35,980 nt of DNA from assembly GCA_938021205.1 (NCBI GenBank), contig CALIGI010000242.1:1-35980 (forward strand), read 5' to 3'. The stretch is from an uncultured Pseudanabaenaceae cyanobacterium. GTDB lineage: Bacteria > Cyanobacteriota > Cyanobacteriia > PCC-9006 > JAAUQQ01. The notes under the pieces were generated by a model. That model was given only the letters and a program-made list of their open reading frames with translations. It searched no databases and was not told where the DNA came from. Below are positions 16,114 through 24,575 of the stretch, piece by piece. The translations under genes were made by a program, and so were the position numbers. Each line of letters begins with the position of its first letter. The stretch's first letter is position 1.

Positions 16114-17211
16114 GTGACAACTGCCTCTCCTGCTCGCCGCGCTGTTTTCCCCTTTACCGCTGTTATCGGTCAAGAGGAAATGAAACTGGCCCTGATGCTC
16201 AATGTCATTGACCCCAAGATTGGTGGAGTCATGATCATGGGCGATCGCGGCACAGGCAAATCCACCACCATCCGCGCCCTCGCTGACCTCCTGCCCGAAA
16301 TCGACGTCGTGGCTGACGACCCTTTCAACAGTCACCCCAGCGATATCGAAATCATGAGCGATGAGGTGCGTCAGCGTAAGGCAGATGGCGAAACCATCCC
16401 CACCGCCAAGGCCAAGGTCACCATGGTGGACCTACCCCTCGGCGCAACGGAAGATCGGGTTTGCGGCACCATCGACATCGAAAAAGCCCTTGCAGACGGC
16501 GTTAAAGCATTTGAACCCGGCCTCTTGGCAAAAGCCAACCGTGGCATCCTCTACGTAGATGAGGTCAACCTCCTCGACGACCACCTCGTTGACGTCCTGC
16601 TGGACTCTGCGGCTTCCGGTTGGAACACCGTCGAGCGAGAAGGCATTTCCATTCGTCACCCCGCTCGCTTCGTGCTTGTGGGCTCCGGTAACCCCGAGGA
16701 AGGCGAACTGCGTCCCCAGCTCCTCGACCGCTTTGGCATGAGCGTAGAAGTTCGCACCGTCCGCGACCCCGAGCAACGCGTGCAAGTGGTAGAGCAGCGC
16801 TCCGAATTTGATGCTGACCCCCAAGGCTTCTTGGCCCAAAACCAAGCGGAGCAAGATGCCCTCCAGGCCAAACTAGTCGCGGCCCAGGAGCTTCTGCCCC
16901 AGGTCACCCTGGACTATGACACCCGTGTCCAAATCTCCCAGGTCTGCTCCGAGCTAGACATTGACGGCCTGCGCGGTGACCTCGTTGCTAACCGCGCTGT
17001 TAAAGCCCTCGCAGCCCTAGAAGGCCGCACCGAAGCTACCGTGGAAGACCTCCAGCGCATCATCACCACCTGCCTGCGTCATCGTCTGCGCAAGGATCCT
17101 CTGGAGTCCGTTGACTCCGGCGTCAAAGTGATGAAGACCTTCTGCAACATCTTTGGCATGGCCGAGCCTGACTCTGCTCCGGAATTAGTGGCCAGCAACG
17201 GTCGCCGCTAA
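16114..17211 (+). CDS. chlI: Magnesium chelatase ATPase subunit I
   Basis: A 365 aa AAA+ ATPase, the ChlI subunit that forms rings with ChlD and drives Mg2+ insertion into protoporphyrin IX by ChlH, the first committed step of chlorophyll synthesis. The chain has full length and all motifs: Walker A GDRGTGKST (43-51), the family insertion VVADDPFNSHPSD, sensor/insert region with MVDLPLGATEDRVCGT, Walker B ILYVDEVNLLDDH, and the arginine-finger region RPQLLDRFG. The start is a GTG at 16114 (MTTASPARRAVFPF) without an obvious ribosome-binding site. Codon use is strongly C-ending, in keeping with high expression. It ends at a bidirectional terminator shared with the facing gene. chlD and chlH are not in the window. 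Confidence 0.96.
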   Translation: MTTASPARRAVFPFTAVIGQEEMKLALMLNVIDPKIGGVMIMGDRGTGKSTTIRALADLLPEIDVVADDPFNSHPSDIEIMSDEVRQRKADGETIPTAKAKVTMVDLPLGATEDRVCGTIDIEKALADGVKAFEPGLLAKANRGILYVDEVNLLDDHLVDVLLDSAASGWNTVEREGISIRHPARFVLVGSGNPEEGELRPQLLDRFGMSVEVRTVRDPEQRVQVVEQRSEFDADPQGFLAQNQAEQDALQAKLVAAQELLPQVTLDYDTRVQISQVCSELDIDGLRGDLVANRAVKALAALEGRTEATVEDLQRIITTCLRHRLRKDPLESVDSGVKVMKTFCNIFGMAEPDSAPELVASNGRR

Positions 17212-17227
17212 GCAACGAGGATTTATG

Positions 17228-17289
17228 ACCCCAGCTAAATTCCCCCCGTCCCCCTTTTTTCAGGGGACCAGGGGGAATCTAGCTGGGGT
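17228..17289. repeat. Long interrupted hairpin after chlI
   Basis: Outer arms ACCCCAGCTA (17228-17237) and TAGCTGGGGT (17280-17289), middle arms ATTCCCCC (17239-17246) and GGGGGAAT (17271-17278), and an inner GTCCCC/GGGGAC pair around a T-rich loop fold into one 62-bp hairpin. This has the shape of a small intergenic cyanobacterial repeat unit. Confidence 0.7.
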
Positions 17290-17312
17290 AAATCAAGCAG
17301 CCGATCCCCCTC

Positions 17313-17338
17313 AAATCCCCCTTCCTAAGGGGGAATTT
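17313..17338. repeat. Short C/G-run inverted repeat
   Basis: AAATCCCCCTT (17313-17323), loop CCT, AAGGGGGAATTT (17327-17338). It is the same C/G-run style as the hairpin just upstream, a motif commonly scattered between cyanobacterial genes. Confidence 0.65.
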
Positions 17339-17422
17339 CTAATGTTTGGGCGATTTCTAGAAATATTTATCCCAGACAGAGCTCCCTCCTCCTCGTTCGG
17401 TTAATCCAATGAACGGACCAAT

Positions 17423-17458
17423 GCAAAAAGAGAGGGGCAAATGCCCCTCTCTTTTTGC
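17423..17458. terminator. Bidirectional terminator between chlI and the GGDEF-EAL gene
   Basis: A perfect 16-bp stem, GCAAAAAGAGAGGGGC (17423-17438) and GCCCCTCTCTTTTTGC (17443-17458), loop AAAT. The arms carry A5 and T5, so it works as an A-hairpin-T terminator for both converging transcripts. Confidence 0.88.
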
Positions 17459-17488
17459 TAGCTATTAACGCAACCCATGCCTTACTCC

Positions 17489-20158
17489 CTAAGCGACAGA
17501 CTCTTGGGGAGATTCATTCGCGACATTACCCGCCGCCGTTAAAGCCAAATTCACCGCTCCATTCAAACCACTAGTTTCAATGAAACTGGGATCGGTCATG
17601 GTCGAAGCCAAATTCACTTGGTAGCCACCCTTCTTCAATACGTTGACTGCATCACTAGCAGAGAGCGGCCCCGAGAAGAAGTAGCCTTGGATATATTCGC
17701 AGCCTGTCTTTTGGACTTGGAATAGCTGTTCTGCGGTTTCTACCCCTTCGGCGATCGCCTTGATATCCAAGTCGTCCGTCAAGTTCACAATGGTATTGAT
17801 AATTTCCCAATTACCTTCCTGGGCACGGGAAGAGATCACAAAGGAACGGTCAATCTTCAAAGCATCTACTGGAAAACGATGAAGGCGACTAAAGGAGGAA
17901 TACCCCGTACCAAAGTCATCAATGCAAAGGTCAATGCCCAGGGAGCGAATTTCGCCGAGGCGACGCTCCACGGCTCCCTTCTCATCCTCGATCAAAACCC
18001 CTTCAGTGATTTCAACCCTTAGGCATTTGGATTCCAAGCCGGTCTCCTTCAGCACCGCTTGGATCTCGCCCACAATGCCAGACTGGGTGAACTGACGACC
18101 CGAGACATTCACCGCCATCTTTAGGTCAGGTTTGGCCACACCGCTGAGTTGCCATTCCCGTAGCTGACGACAGGCTTCTTTCAGGACCCAGGCTCCTAAA
18201 GAAATGATCAAACCACTTTCCTCAGCCGCCGGGATGAACTGCGTCGGCGAAATCATACCCAGCTTGGGGTGATTCCAACGGACTAAAGCCTCGAAGCTGG
18301 CGATCGCCCCATCCGGAACCGAGACAATAGGCTGATACATCAACCGCAGCTCACCACGCTCAATCGCCCGACGCAAATCCGTCTCTAGCTGAAGCTGACT
18401 CAGAGGATTCGTCTGGGAACTCCGGTCAAACACCTCCGAATGCGTACGACAGCGCTTCGCCTGATACATCGCAATATCTGCATCCCGCAACAAGTCCTCA
18501 ATACTGGTATAGAGGGCCTGGCTGGCATCATCACGGCAGGGCACCAGGCCAATACTGGCACTGACAAAAAACTCCTGATCATTGAAACGAAACGGCTGGT
18601 GCAGACTGTTATGAATGCGCTGGGCAACCTCCAGCGCTTCCTCAGGAGAAGCCGTGTTATCCAGCAGTACTGCAAACTCATCCCCCCCCAAACGAGCCAA
18701 GGTATCGCTGGGCGACAGACAAGTTCGCAATCGCTCGCTGAACTGAACCAAGAGCTGGTCACCCACCAAAGGTCCCAAACTGTCATTGATATTCTTGAAA
18801 CGGTCTAAGTCCAGCAGTAACAGCGTAAAGTCACGGCCTGCCTCCTCTGCCTGGCCCAAAGCATATTGCAACTGCGTCGTGAATTGAGTGCGATTGGGCA
18901 GGCTCGTGAGGGAATCGTAGAGTGCGCTATAAAGTAGCTTTTCCTCAGCCTGACGGTGCTCAGTAATATCCTTGACAGTACCTTCGAGGTAAACACAGTT
19001 ACCGACATCATCCAGAATCGGTCGCACGCTAAAGGAGACCCAAATGGGCTCCTCATCTCGGCGATAGACCTGGGTCTTGTATTCAACCAGCTCACCCGCC
19101 TCATCCATCTCTTCCAAGAAATCCTCCCAATGCTCGGGAGAGAGGAAAAGCTGCTTGCTCACATCGGTCAAAGTCGTAATCAGATTCTCCGAAGACTCGT
19201 AGCCCAACATCATCGCTAAAGCTGGGTTAACACTGATGTAGTAGCCCTGGCGCGTCATCTGGAAGATGCCTTCATTGGCAGTCTCAAACAAGGTCTGATA
19301 GCGCTCTTCTGCTCGCTGAAGCGCCTGCTCAGTTAGCTTATGGCGAGTCAGATCAACAACCTGGACAAGAAAACTAAGGGGCTGGTGCTTAGAGTCGTAC
19401 ATCAAGGCAATCTTGAGTAGCACATGAACCGTGCGGCCCTGCTTGGAAACATAGCGCTTCTTCACCTGGGCGTAAGGCTGACCCTCCTGAAGCAGTTTGT
19501 TGACCAAAGCAGAACTCACAGCTTGGTCGCCTTGATAGGTGATTTCTTGCTGGGATAGATTCAGCAGCTCTGAATTGCTGTAACCCAAAGTTTTACTGAG
19601 GGCCTTATTAACCCTGAGATAATGACCTTCCAAATCCATCACTGCCATCCCAATAGAGGCAAGGTCAAAAATGAGGTGATACATGGCCTCAGAAGACTCC
19701 ATTAAGCGCTCACGCTGGTGGAGTTGACTGAGTGTATTTTGGAAATGGTTGCTCAGTTGAGTAAATTCATCAGGAAAGGGCGTTTGCGAAAAAGGGCGCA
19801 AGGCCTGATGGTCTTGATCAATTTCAAATCGTTTAACGGCTTGGGTGAAGCGATGAAGCCGCTCAATCCAATTTCCAGCGAGCCAATAGACTCCAAACCA
19901 AGACAGTACAAAAATAATGACGCTGCCACTCACTAACTCCTGTTTCAGACGTCGAGCAGTCGCTAGCACATCTGGCTGAGCTGGGCAATACACGCTGGCG
20001 CAATCGCTCATCTGGAGCAAATGGGCAACCATCGTGTGATACAACACCATGCTAAACAGGCTTAAACTCCCGCCCAGCAACAGTGCTAAGCCCAGCATGA
20101 GCTTCAGACGCTGACTAATCAGAGGATTGGATGAAGATGGATTCGCAGGATGCGTCAT
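17489..20158 (-). CDS. Membrane PAS-PAS-GGDEF-EAL c-di-GMP turnover protein
   Basis: An 889 aa bifunctional-type signalling protein. Two membrane segments (about 20-45 and 78-95) enclose a short periplasmic loop with two cysteines (SDCASVYC). A HAMP-like linker with a coiled coil leads to two PAS domains (about 155-275 and 285-402), then GGDEF (about 405-570; intact GGDEF at 491-495) and EAL (about 590-840; EAL at 623-625, NVSGRQF, EITEGV, DDFGTGYSS at 747-755, KIDRSF, EGVE). Both catalytic sets look complete, so synthesis and breakdown of c-di-GMP are both possible; the RxxD inhibitory site five residues before GGDEF is absent (SPSD instead). A 45-residue Ala/Asn/Thr-rich tail follows EAL. 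The ATG at 20158 has AAGG 9 nt upstream. It is monocistronic, facing chlI across a shared terminator. Confidence 0.93.
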   Translation of the reverse strand: MTHPANPSSSNPLISQRLKLMLGLALLLGGSLSLFSMVLYHTMVAHLLQMSDCASVYCPAQPDVLATARRLKQELVSGSVIIFVLSWFGVYWLAGNWIERLHRFTQAVKRFEIDQDHQALRPFSQTPFPDEFTQLSNHFQNTLSQLHQRERLMESSEAMYHLIFDLASIGMAVMDLEGHYLRVNKALSKTLGYSNSELLNLSQQEITYQGDQAVSSALVNKLLQEGQPYAQVKKRYVSKQGRTVHVLLKIALMYDSKHQPLSFLVQVVDLTRHKLTEQALQRAEERYQTLFETANEGIFQMTRQGYYISVNPALAMMLGYESSENLITTLTDVSKQLFLSPEHWEDFLEEMDEAGELVEYKTQVYRRDEEPIWVSFSVRPILDDVGNCVYLEGTVKDITEHRQAEEKLLYSALYDSLTSLPNRTQFTTQLQYALGQAEEAGRDFTLLLLDLDRFKNINDSLGPLVGDQLLVQFSERLRTCLSPSDTLARLGGDEFAVLLDNTASPEEALEVAQRIHNSLHQPFRFNDQEFFVSASIGLVPCRDDASQALYTSIEDLLRDADIAMYQAKRCRTHSEVFDRSSQTNPLSQLQLETDLRRAIERGELRLMYQPIVSVPDGAIASFEALVRWNHPKLGMISPTQFIPAAEESGLIISLGAWVLKEACRQLREWQLSGVAKPDLKMAVNVSGRQFTQSGIVGEIQAVLKETGLESKCLRVEITEGVLIEDEKGAVERRLGEIRSLGIDLCIDDFGTGYSSFSRLHRFPVDALKIDRSFVISSRAQEGNWEIINTIVNLTDDLDIKAIAEGVETAEQLFQVQKTGCEYIQGYFFSGPLSASDAVNVLKKGGYQVNLASTMTDPSFIETSGLNGAVNLALTAAGNVANESPQESVA

Positions 20159-21169
20159 CGATAAGCCTTAGCTGAGAGCGGGTCTATTTCCGGTTTCGGA
20201 GTCCCTGTATTAGCCCAGAGAGGGAGAGTTATACAGGGAAATATCGAAGAGCTAGCAATGAGCCAAGCCCAATTTCGATGAGGTAGAAGGAATGACAGGC
20301 TTTCAAGGAAGGTAATGGGTCGCCAAAGATGGGCATAAAACCAAATGAAAAGACCTAATCCGCTGATCTATCGCTATGTAAAACAGCAGACCCCAGTAAA
20401 ATCTAGCCCACTGACATGACACCCAGATGCAAGGAAGCGGAATTCCAGAGAATTGCTTCACGCAAGAAAAAGCAACGTGAAAGGGATAAAAAATCACCGA
20501 AGCTACCCATAAAATACACAGTCACCCCCTAGAAGTAACAGGGTTACTGCCCTATAAATGCAGAATATATAGGACTGAAGCAATCGCCTAGAGGGCGCAA
20601 GGGCCTATGCTGTGGGAGTTCCTCTCCCCCTAGGGCACAATGCCTTGTTTTCACGCAGTATCGAATCTTAATCTTTTTTAAACTATTGGGAGGGGACTGG
20701 CCAAGAAAGAGGTCGCTTCGGAACGAGCTCAACCTCATAAATATGTAGATATACATAAATTTAATTGAAAGAGGCTGTAATTTCTGCAAAAGCTTACGCC
20801 ATCAAAGATTTGTTGTCTTCATATACATACATATCTATCAGCAATCCATGCTGGAAGTTGTGATCGACCACAGCGAAGCTACAGTAAGAGCTGGAAAACG
20901 AGAAGCTCCGGGCAATGACAGTTGGAAGATGAGTGTTGGGTGATCAACTATGGTGAACCCAGGCCACCATCGTCGGCACTGTCTTGTTGAGGAGGGATAG
21001 ACTCTTAAAAAGCTTATATACAAGACATTCTACAGACTCCGGAGGAAATTCCTTAAAACCTTCTGAATACAAGGATTACAAGCGTTTATCGCTCTCAAAT
21101 AGGACAGTACCCGGAAGCCTGGCATGAGGCCCAGTCCTATTCGTCCAGTAACGAACGGTCTATAAACAA
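20159..21169. other. About 1 kb without a convincing gene
   Basis: Lies between the start of the GGDEF-EAL gene and the terminator of the DUF760 gene, both minus strand. It is AT-rich and in places patchy, with short inverted repeats (CCCTGTAT at 20203-20210 with ATACAGGG at 20231-20238). The only frames of 60-80 codons are minus-strand and poor in coding character. The GGDEF-EAL promoter is expected near the left end. I found no tRNA, riboswitch or CRISPR. Confidence 0.5.
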
Positions 21170-21209
21170 ATAGAAGCCCCAGGAGATGATTATCTCCTGG
21201 GGCTTCTAT
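21170..21209 (-). terminator. Terminator of the DUF760 gene
   Basis: A perfect 18-bp stem (ATAGAAGCCCCAGGAGAT at 21170-21187 with its complement at 21192-21209) and a 4-base loop. On the minus strand it is followed by TTGTTTATAG. It lies 22 bp past the DUF760 stop codon. Confidence 0.8.
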
Positions 21210-21231
21210 ATTCACTGGGGCAGATGCAGAG

Positions 21232-21588
21232 CTAGTCTTTGCGATCGCCTGCCTCCATGTCATCCGCCCCAAAACCCATGCCGGTAATTTGGGTTTCCAA
21301 CTCCATCCGTTGTTCCATCTGACGCAGGAAATAGCCCGTCATCATCGCCGATGCCAACAGCCCCGAAAGATTATCTCGATTCGTCGTAACCTGCACATTG
21401 AAATGCTCATTGGGCAGCATCCCCAATAGTCCCTGCACGTTCTGGCTAACAATTTGGCGAACCTCCGGCGTGACGGACTTTGCCACCCTAGACAGCACCT
21501 CCGGCGGCTGATGCTGTAAGTAATTCAGCAGCTCATTTGCAGAAAGAGCGTCACCATCGGGGCCAAACAAATCGGAGCTAAACGCCAT
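21232..21588 (-). CDS. DUF760 family protein
   Basis: A 118 aa member of the DUF760 family, found in cyanobacteria and, as plastid-targeted versions, in plants. The family core is clear: NELLNYLQHQPPEVLSRVAK, SVTPEVRQIVSQNVQGLLGM, then LPNEHFNVQVTTNRDNLSGL and the hydrophobic LLASAMMTGYFLRQMEQRMELE. The chain is helical and without a signal peptide. Function is unknown. I start at the ATG at 21588 (MAFSSDLFGPDG), where family sequence begins; the frame stays open to 21702 but the extra residues are low quality. A strong terminator follows the stop codon. The scpB stop lies 337 bp upstream on the same strand, so it is probably a separate unit. Confidence 0.88.
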   Translation of the reverse strand: MAFSSDLFGPDGDALSANELLNYLQHQPPEVLSRVAKSVTPEVRQIVSQNVQGLLGMLPNEHFNVQVTTNRDNLSGLLASAMMTGYFLRQMEQRMELETQITGMGFGADDMEAGDRKD

Positions 21589-21925
21589 AGCACTAAGTAT
21601 GAATACCTCGTTGCGGAAGGCAATGCGACAGGAAATCAACCTATCGATCTTGCATATAAATTGGAAGAATCCACTCAATCTAAGTTTATGAGTGGGGACC
21701 ACCGTACTACGAACACTGTAACGCAGCGCTAAGGAACGAACTCACATAATGTTTCTTAACTAAAAACGCTAGTGTTTACTTCAACTCAAAGTCTATGCGC
21801 ATTAAAATCCCTGTGAATGTTCAATATGAACTTTACCCTCCCCCAAGGAGCCTGCCATAAATGGCTCCATCCCCCCGAGAGAGAGGCTTCCCATCTCTGA
21901 CTCCGGTCTAGCCCTGGAAGCCGTT
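21589..21925. other. Intergenic region between scpB and DUF760, 337 bp
   Basis: Presumed DUF760 promoter region plus the 3' end of scpB. A hairpin with arms GGAGCC (21847-21852) and GGCTCC (21863-21868), containing GCCAT/ATGGC, lies near the scpB end; no T-run follows it on the minus strand. No gene seen. Confidence 0.4.
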
Positions 21926-22654
21926 TTAGTCTCCCCCCGCGTTCTCGGCCTCATCATTTGGCAGCGCATTGGTAGCATCATCAGCATCTGGGATTTGCGC
22001 ATTAACAGCCCTCTTCTCAACCTCCGGGTCGCTACCTTGCTCGTCAGATACATCCTGGTTTTCCGCTCCACTCTCTTCTGTCGGAAGAGCTTCTAAAGCC
22101 TCAATTTCGGCTTCGTATTCTTCCTCTTCGATCGCTTCTTCGAGCTTAAGTTGAACAGCCTCAGGGGCAAGCTTGGGGGGCTTAATTTCGGGCAGTTGGT
22201 CAATCTGGAAGTACTGGTGAAACTTATCGGTGATGCGCAGCTTGGCCGAGCGGCTGTCCTTGTGCTGACGCTTTTGCACAAAGCCTTCCGCAACCAGCTT
22301 TTGTACATGCTGGTAAGCTCCGGAGCCTCGCAGATCCACGAGTTCGCTGAGGGTGAGGCCATTTTTGAGGGCGATCGCTGCCAAGCTCCGCAACACTCCC
22401 ACACCCAAATCCACTGGCACTAAGGTATGGACCAACTCCTTCAAAGCAGGCTTGAGCTGGAGCAGATAACCTTCCTTCGACTCAGAAATCTCCAGGGCGC
22501 TGTCGCGTTCTCCATAGACCTCCATGAGATCAATCAAGGCATCCCCAACCTCCTGCTTCGTGGACTGGGCATAAACTGCCAGCTCATTGAGCCGTAAGGG
22601 CTTGCCCTTGAGATACAAAATTGCTTCTAGCTTGGCCGCTAGGGAGACTGCCAT
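21926..22654 (-). CDS. scpB: Segregation and condensation protein B
   Basis: A 242 aa ScpB, the winged-helix kleisin-interacting partner of ScpA in the SMC condensin complex that compacts and segregates the chromosome. The N-terminal two thirds match: AAKLEAILYLKGKPLRLNELA (about 5-25), LAAIALKNGLTLSELVDLRG containing the second winged helix, YQHVQKLVAEGFVQ and LRITDKFHQYFQI. The C-terminal third from about 170 is a very acidic, disordered tail (EEAIEEEEYEAEIEALEALP and beyond), longer than in the common bacterial form. The ATG at 22654 is chosen because homology begins there, although the frame is open to 22759. smc and scpA are not in the window. Confidence 0.9.
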   Translation of the reverse strand: MAVSLAAKLEAILYLKGKPLRLNELAVYAQSTKQEVGDALIDLMEVYGERDSALEISESKEGYLLQLKPALKELVHTLVPVDLGVGVLRSLAAIALKNGLTLSELVDLRGSGAYQHVQKLVAEGFVQKRQHKDSRSAKLRITDKFHQYFQIDQLPEIKPPKLAPEAVQLKLEEAIEEEEYEAEIEALEALPTEESGAENQDVSDEQGSDPEVEKRAVNAQIPDADDATNALPNDEAENAGGD

Positions 22655-22837
22655 GGTAGAGGGCCACAGTGAGTGAATGAGTGAGAGGGTAGATGCTGCT
22701 ATGGGCCTCAATGGACAGAATGAACCATCAAAGGGTTGTAGCAGCACCCATAAAACCACAGATTCTCGAAGCTTGGAAAATTATTACGTCATTTGTTGAG
22801 GCAATCCCAGCTTCTCGGCAAGCCGAATTTGCACCCT

Positions 22838-23701
22838 TTAGTCCAGGTTTCGCCCGGTCAATTCCACAAAAATATCCTCCAGATTTGAGGCCCTCACCAT
22901 CATCCCAGTCTTATCCGGCTGGGCCTCTAAGAACTGCGCTGCATCTTGCTCTGTCGGGAAAAACTGATAGTCCCAGCTTCCGCCAGATTCACTGCTCTTT
23001 TGGGTCATGACAAGGCCCCGACCATGGCGATCGCGCAGTTCCTCCAAGGTGCCCATCTCAATCAGCTTGCCGTTATCCATAATGCCGATGCGATCGCAGA
23101 GATACTCTACCTCATCCATGTAGTGGGTGGTCATTAGCATGGTCATCCCCTGCTCCTTATTCAGCTCACGAATAATCTCCCATAGCCTTCGCTTTGTCTG
23201 AGGATCCAGCCCCACCGTTGGCTCATCCAAGAAGAGAATCTTGGGCTGGTGCAGCAGGGAGCGGGCGATTTGGAGACGACGTTTCATGCCGCCAGAAAGG
23301 GTTTTAACGAGATCGTCGCGGCGATCGCTCAGCTCGACATAGGCTAGCCAATGATTGATGCGCTGCTGACGGTCAGCCTTGGCGATATGGTGCATGCGGC
23401 CATGAAATTCCATGTTCTCCCACACCGTTAGGTCGGCATCAACGCTCACCTGCTGAAGCACCACGCCAATACTGCTTAGGACTGAGGCTCGGTCCTCAAT
23501 GCTGTGACCCATGACCGAAATATCGCCCTCGCTGGGCTCAGTCAGGGTCGTAATCATACGAATGGTCGTAGACTTACCCGCCCCGTTTGGCCCCAGCAAG
23601 CCAAACATTTCTCCAGGCCGAATCTCAAAGGACAGATCATCGACAACCGGCTTGTCACTAAAGCGTTTAACGACGTTTTGAAGCGCGACGGCGGCAGTCA
23701 T
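22838..23701 (-). CDS. ABC transporter ATP-binding protein (DrrA-like)
   Basis: A 287 aa ATPase subunit of an ABC-2 type exporter. Motifs: Walker A GPNGAGKST (37-45), Q-loop LQQ (82-84), signature LSGGM (135-139), Walker B ILFLDEPTVGLD (155-166) and the switch His at 193 (MTTHYMDE). The C-terminal extension after about 215 (DRHGRGLVMTQKS... ending NLEDIFVELTGRNLD) is the DrrA/NatA-like accessory domain of drug- or sodium-export systems. The matching permease gene is not adjacent: scpB lies downstream on the same strand and the upstream side is an 870 bp gap. The substrate is therefore unknown. The ATG at 23701 has no clear ribosome-binding site, and a TAGGCCGTTGC-type repeat lies 30 bp before it. 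Confidence 0.9.
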   Translation of the reverse strand: MTAAVALQNVVKRFSDKPVVDDLSFEIRPGEMFGLLGPNGAGKSTTIRMITTLTEPSEGDISVMGHSIEDRASVLSSIGVVLQQVSVDADLTVWENMEFHGRMHHIAKADRQQRINHWLAYVELSDRRDDLVKTLSGGMKRRLQIARSLLHQPKILFLDEPTVGLDPQTKRRLWEIIRELNKEQGMTMLMTTHYMDEVEYLCDRIGIMDNGKLIEMGTLEELRDRHGRGLVMTQKSSESGGSWDYQFFPTEQDAAQFLEAQPDKTGMMVRASNLEDIFVELTGRNLD

Positions 23702-24575
23702 AGGAATCGGAAGGAAAGGCGCTCTAATGATATAGCAACGGCCTATTCCCAGTACTCATTTCTAGTCCATACAGCAAAATTAGCGCAAAGACATGGTTCT
23801 TCTCTAAGCATAGGCACAATGAAATTTGCCCAAGCTCTCGCAGCTCAGCAACAGCAAAAATGAGGTTCGCAAGCCGAAACACTCAATATTACGAAAGGAT
23901 TACAGGCAAATAGCCTAGTTGAGGCCTTGAGACCCTGCCAGCTCTAAAACAAAAGAAGTAGAGAGATGTTCCTATTCTTTTATCCATGGCTACAAAGGTA
24001 GGGGTAACCGAATATTCCAGCCGGAGAGGCCCCAACAAGTTTGAAACATTCTTCAACTCAGCAACGTCTTATAACAACAGGAATACATCGCCCAGAGCAA
24101 ATTTGTGGCTTCTATTAACAGGTCAAATCCGGGGCAAAAAAGCCTTGCTAATGGCTTCGGCCAACCACACCTGCCACAACTTGTTAGGCACCTTACGATC
24201 TAAGAGCAGGGAAAATGATCCGTCTCATAACAATCGCCAGAAATATTAGCTTGAAGGGATTTCAGCCGTTTCCCAACTTTCCATCTCTATTGACAGAGCC
24301 CTCTTTTATAGGGCGAGGGGTGAGAACCAGCTTGAATCTGCTTGTGCATCCGTAGAGGTCATGTTATTTTCCTTTCCTTAGTTGGGCTGCTCACCAAATT
24401 GAGGCCAGTTTGAGGGTTTGAAAGAACTGGTCACTGCCAACGAGCAGACCTTGTCTAAGGCTCCGGCTCGAGCTTGATTTGTTCAACTCAGGACTGCACT
24501 CGCACCTACTGTTACCTGCGCAATTTGTGAGCATCGCGGCTCACCGTCAACGAACTTAACGGAGTCCGGCGAATT
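23702..24575. other. Divergent intergenic region upstream of the sigma factor, 874 bp
   Basis: Promoter space for the ABC gene (minus) and the sigma factor (plus). It holds a TAGGCCGTTGC-type repeat copy (23731-23745) and a GTGAGC/GCTCAC hairpin (24527-24532 with 24539-24544) about 30 nt before the sigma ATG. An 87-codon plus frame (23986-24249) lacks coding character and is not called. Confidence 0.45.
23731..23745 (-). repeat. TAGGCCGTTGC-type short repeat (copy 3 of 3)
   Basis: TAGGCCGTTGCTATA on the minus strand, 30 bp upstream of the ABC gene start. It matches the copy at 6582-6597 exactly over 15 bases and the copy at 3591-3606 with one mismatch. Confidence 0.55.

Noticed and set aside
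23986..24249. 87-codon plus-strand frame in the divergent gap upstream of the sigma factor
   Set aside because: Low-complexity Asn/Ser/Lys product with no family features or ribosome-binding site; more likely part of the regulatory region.
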